A stretch of DNA of 64,000 bases from Alligator mississippiensis. Its lineage: Eukaryota > Chordata > Crocodylia > Alligatoridae. The stretch is from positions 46,043,434 through 46,107,433 of the forward strand of contig NC_081828.1 of assembly GCF_030867095.1 (NCBI RefSeq), given 5' to 3'. The translations under genes were made by a program, and so were the position numbers. Under the pieces are notes generated by a model. That model ran no database searches, was not told where the DNA came from, and saw only the letters and a program-made list of their open reading frames with translations. Positions 60,840 through 64,000 of the stretch are shown here, piece by piece (the stretch's first letter is position 1; every line of letters starts with the position of its first letter).

Positions 60840-62189
60840 GTCATGGGTCAATTCACAAACATCTCAGCCATCCTTAAAAGTCCTAACCCACAGGTAATTA
60901 AAAAAAAACAACACATAAGGTTGAAACTTACAAAGGTTAAAACTGAAATTGTAGGAAAATGCCAATTACACTTTCACTCAAACATGAATATAGGAAGGCA
61001 GTAGTTCATGTTCTGCAAACAGGTATGTTCAAGTTCTTTTAAGTTTACCACTTGTTGACTTAACTTCGAACAACATTTGTGACCCAGGTGAAAGTTTAGA
61101 TTTTGCTCTAGTCAGAGCACAGCAAAAAGTCTTCCTTTCAAAATCAGTGTTTGGAGGCCTGTGTGCCTTAGACTGGTTAAACCCTTATGTGCCACCCCAT
61201 GTCACCGTGGGTTTAGTATGTACAATGTAGCTTACAGAAAAATATTTTTTTAGTGTTGTAAAATGTTACATTCTTTTTATTGCAACTAATCCCGCCCCCC
61301 CCCCGCCCTTCTGTTTTTCTTTAGTTACCATTCATTCCTCTGTAGCTGCCTCTGAGCAGTGTGTGAAGACAAAATTGACCCGAAATAGAGCCTTTGTTGG
61401 GAAAAGTGGCATATAAATCCAATAAATAAATAATGTATGGAATATCTTGGTACCCATAGTCACTATGCAAGGACTGAGTCCCATTGGGAAGCTGAGCATC
61501 TGTTTTTAGGTGCACGTATATCCTTCCATCTGATTTTTAGTGTAGGATACCACGAGATACTGGTCAATGCACATTATGTGCCTGGGTCTTGGGAACATTA
61601 TTTTTCTGTTTTGAGGATGTGTAGGGAAGGGAACACAAGCCAGCCTATACATATATTAATCATTTACAAATATAAATGTTATACATATTTTCCTGGGAAC
61701 TGGGCTTAGGCTATCGTGTACATGGGACAGCTTTATTTTGACTTGGGCTCTTATGACCTAAGCATGAGAATTACTAGGATAGAGAACTTTATCTCCTTAT
61801 CTGTCATTGTCTCCACTTACCAACAACCTGTGAGCTTACTTTTGGCTAAAACTGTTATGTTCATGCTAGAAGCCAGAGAATTGTATCAAATTTCTGTTAC
61901 CAATATTCTTCAATATCTTTGAAGTCTAGATATGTGTATCATGGACACAAATATGTAACAAGTTACTAAGAGTCTTCAGGTATATGCATGCAGATTAACT
62001 TTATTATTCATTGTTATTTTGCCTTTAACAAATCAAATATGAGATGGAAAAAATTGAAAATGTGTGCATTTTTTAAGCAAATATCTTGTTTTAAAGGGAC
62101 ACTGAGTTTGGCCTAAATGACTCAAGTGCCCTATTTAAAGGAATTTTTATTTTCTACCTGTGGGACTTTTTACCAGCTTTCATTTTCCC

Positions 62190-62292
62190 TGAGCCTGAGG
62201 AAGGGCGTGTGTGCCTGAAACCTTGCAGAAAAAGATGATTTTTTTGTGATTTCTTAGTTGGTCTAATAAAAGGTATCATCTCTGAACCAGAA
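62190..62292 (+). repeat. Penelope-like 3' tail fragment
   Basis: CTGAGCCTGAGGAAGGGCGT, then CCTGAAACCTTGCAGAA and TTAGTTGGTCTAATAAAAGG parallel the 3' end of the Penelope-like copy at 49658-49745 (CCTGATGAAGGG, CAAAAGCTTGC, GTTGGTCTAATAAAAGATAT). No coding sequence remains. Confidence 0.7.
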
Positions 62293-62662
62293 GTTCTTGA
62301 ATTTTGCATTTCTATTTAAAGAAACAATTTCCTGTTTGATACTGTATTTCCTGTGTTTCTGGAGGAATTCTTTTCACTGTACAAATGGTCTGAAATGTGG
62401 CCCCTTTCTGCATATAAAAAGTGGCCTCTCAGTCTACCTCCCCGGTACTTTTTTCAGCTGACTTGTAAAAGCTGAAGATTGTGTTGCACTGAGAAAAACA
62501 GTTGAAATGGGCTATGTTCCAGTCTTCCAAGGGACACTGATAGTTCAGTCTGTATGTTAAAATGGTTACATCTCAGCAAGAAGTATATACAGAATTCTGT
62601 CTCTGTTCTTTATAAAAAAAACAGATCAGGCAGTTCTGTGTAAGACCTGGACTTTGAGCTGC

Positions 62663-62781
62663 CTTGCAAGTAAGGCAACAGATTGTTATTTCTTCATGAC
62701 GGTTTCACGGTTTGCAAACATCCACTTTGCAAAGTGTGAAACAGTCATGAAGAAATAACAATCTGTTGCCTTATTTGTGAG
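62663..62781 (+). repeat. Near-perfect long hairpin in SCYL3 intron 1
   Basis: A palindrome centred on 62722 pairs 62663-62718 with 62726-62781 around a 7-base loop (CATCCAC). The longest uninterrupted stem is 30 bp, from TAAGGCAACAGATTGTTATT through TCTTCATGAC. In the sense RNA only two positions are true mismatches (62701 with 62743, 62710 with 62734); 62665, 62666, 62670 and 62709 form G-U pairs. Size resembles a microRNA precursor, but the stem is longer and more perfect than usual, as in MITE-derived hairpins. No family was recognised. Confidence 0.85.
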
Positions 62782-63414
62782 CCAGCATTTCTGTTTAGTT
62801 TTAGAGAAAGATCAAGATCAAAAGCTGAACATTTTGTAAAGGAAATGACATGCTTGCAAAAACATTCCACTTGGTATCTCAGGAGACTGAGGCCTTTAGC
62901 TATTCAACAGCTAAAGCACCAGCAGCTAAAAGCAATCTAAAGCACAAGACCCCAATAATGTTTCCATCCTCTTCCATAGAGTACGAGGCTATTTCAATCC
63001 TTGTTTTCTGTCCAGAAAAATATAGGACACTAGTGATGGTGATTTGTCTCACAGATACTTGCCATGAGCTCTACAGCTACCTGACAGTGGAAATTTCAGT
63101 CACCACATCTGTGTCTGGTTTAAGAAGAGGTAAACCACTCCACGACCCTTGGGTCATCTATGTCTCTTGATCTAAGTATTTCACTAGGTAAAGTTATAAT
63201 GAGAATTAGGAGCCATAATGGCCTATTTTCCTTAAGGTGTTGTACAGGCAAATTTCACTGGTGTTGCATAATATACTTGGTATAACTGGGCAAAATTCAC
63301 CTCCACTGCTGCTCAGCCACACCAGGTGCATCCAATGGAACAGCAGGTGCAGGAGTCGCTAGAGCTGGCCTGTTGGGATTAAATAAGTTTGAAAAAATCT
63401 CTCTTTACCTGCAG

Positions 63415-63465
63415 GCCTGTTTGCTAGCACAGGTGAACCTCCACAACGGCCTGATTTTGCAAGTG
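63415..63465 (+). other. SCYL3: SCYL3 exon 2, 5' UTR part
   Basis: The acceptor TCTCTTTACCTGCAG (63400-63414) precedes 51 bases of leader. An alternative AG at 63431-63432 would shorten it by 18 bases. The leader is open in the coding frame, but family similarity begins at the ATG at 63466. Confidence 0.65.
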
Positions 63466-63630
63466 ATGGGCTCGGAGAACAGCGCTTTAAAGAACAACAC
63501 ACTAGAAAAACAGCCATTTACTTTACCAAGCGGACTCAAAATTTACCCAGCTGTGCTGCAACATGGCAAGCTTGCCTCAGTCTTTGTGTATGAAAGAGAA
63601 AATGAAGACAAGGTTAATAAAGCTGCCAAG
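63466..63630 (+). CDS. SCYL3: SCYL3 first coding exon
   Basis: SCYL3 (PACE-1) is a member of the SCY1-like pseudokinase family, found at the Golgi and in lamellipodia, where it binds ezrin. The exon encodes 55 residues starting [20 protein letters not shown] and going through [20 protein letters not shown] to NKAAK at the donor AAG|GTACTG. Gly2 followed by Ser-type residues is a myristoylation signal, known to anchor this protein to membranes. The glycine-rich loop of active kinases is replaced here, as in the family. The start has G at -3 and +4. The rest of the pseudokinase domain and the HEAT repeats lie beyond the window. Confidence 0.93.
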
Positions 63631-64000
63631 GTACTGTAATGAAAGTGGCCATTCTAAGTAATAGGGTCCTTTCTAATTATTCTCTCCACTTTTTCTAATA
63701 CTGGAATGTCATCAAAGCCATGTGGGAGGAAGGGAAAAAGGCTGATTCCCAGAATTGTTGAAGATCTTATTTATAGGGAGTGGGACATGTAGACCAGTCC
63801 CTCAAATATGGGTTTTGGTTTAGTTTTCTTTATATGAGTAGAAAGTTTCTGTGGTATGATAAAAGCACAAATAGACCAGCAAATGGAAGAGCGTGAATCC
63901 TGGATACTGAGTAGTTGAGGTTCAGGCCTAGAAGTTAGAATTCTCTGCAGCAAGTGGAGTGTTTACCCACACCTCCTTAATGTATTTTTAACTAGAAGTA
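63631..64000 (+). other. SCYL3: SCYL3 intron 2 (5' part)
   Basis: Starts GTACTG after the coding exon. AT-rich with no recognised repeat or exon up to the end of the window. Confidence 0.8.

Larger units (their letters stand above)
57655..63414 (+). other. SCYL3: SCYL3 intron 1
   Basis: Starts GTGAGA and ends TCTCTCTTTACCTGCAG. It contains two antisense CR1 fragments, a C16A16 tract, a hAT MITE, a Penelope-like 3' tail and a long hairpin, all listed. The stretches 58680-60598, 60840-62189 and 62782-63414 have nothing else I can name. Confidence 0.75.

Noticed and set aside
63373..63465. Upstream extension of the SCYL3 reading frame to an ATG at 63373
   Set aside because: That ATG lies in the intron before the acceptor at 63413-63414, and family similarity starts at the ATG at 63466.

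Overview
The window looks like ordinary nuclear DNA from a sauropsid, most likely a crocodilian. Evidence is the density of CR1 LINE fragments in both orientations, a Penelope-like retroelement, many small hAT-type elements, GT-AG introns of many kilobases, and two vertebrate genes in the order known from other amniotes. The crocodilian call rests on the style of the CR1 3' ends and is an inference.

Two genes are present, both on the + strand and head to tail. The first is the 3' end of KIFAP3 (kinesin-associated protein 3, the non-motor subunit of heterotrimeric kinesin-2). Its last three coding exons lie at 9972-10161, 14803-14902 and 45471-45579, joined by in-phase GT-AG junctions, with the stop at 45577-45579 and two ATTAAA poly(A) signals near 45.9 kb. 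The second is the 5' end of SCYL3 (PACE-1, a pseudokinase). It has a CpG-island promoter with YY1 and ETS motifs at about 57.4-57.6 kb, a non-coding first exon ending at 57654, and a first coding exon (ATG at 63466) running to 63630.

Layout: 1-9971 is upstream KIFAP3 intron; 10162-14802 and 14903-45470 are KIFAP3 introns, the last 30.6 kb long and packed with transposable elements; about 45.93-57.4 kb is intergenic and holds a broken Penelope-like element, a PIF/Harbinger remnant, a CR1 and several MITEs; 57655-63414 is SCYL3 intron 1; 63631-64000 is the start of the next SCYL3 intron.

Most of the unusual material is mobile-element structure. At least seven short hAT-like elements have recognisable 8-bp target duplications, one of them exact. 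Two families occur as pairs in the window: a fold-back element at 3.2 and 24.2 kb, and an element with TIR GGCTAGGGACAGACAT at 28.7 and 31.5 kb in opposite orientation. The most striking single item is a nearly perfect hairpin of about 120 nt at 62663-62781 in SCYL3 intron 1; most of its imperfect pairs are G-U in the sense strand. I found no convincing new protein-coding system, CRISPR array, rRNA or intact tRNA gene.
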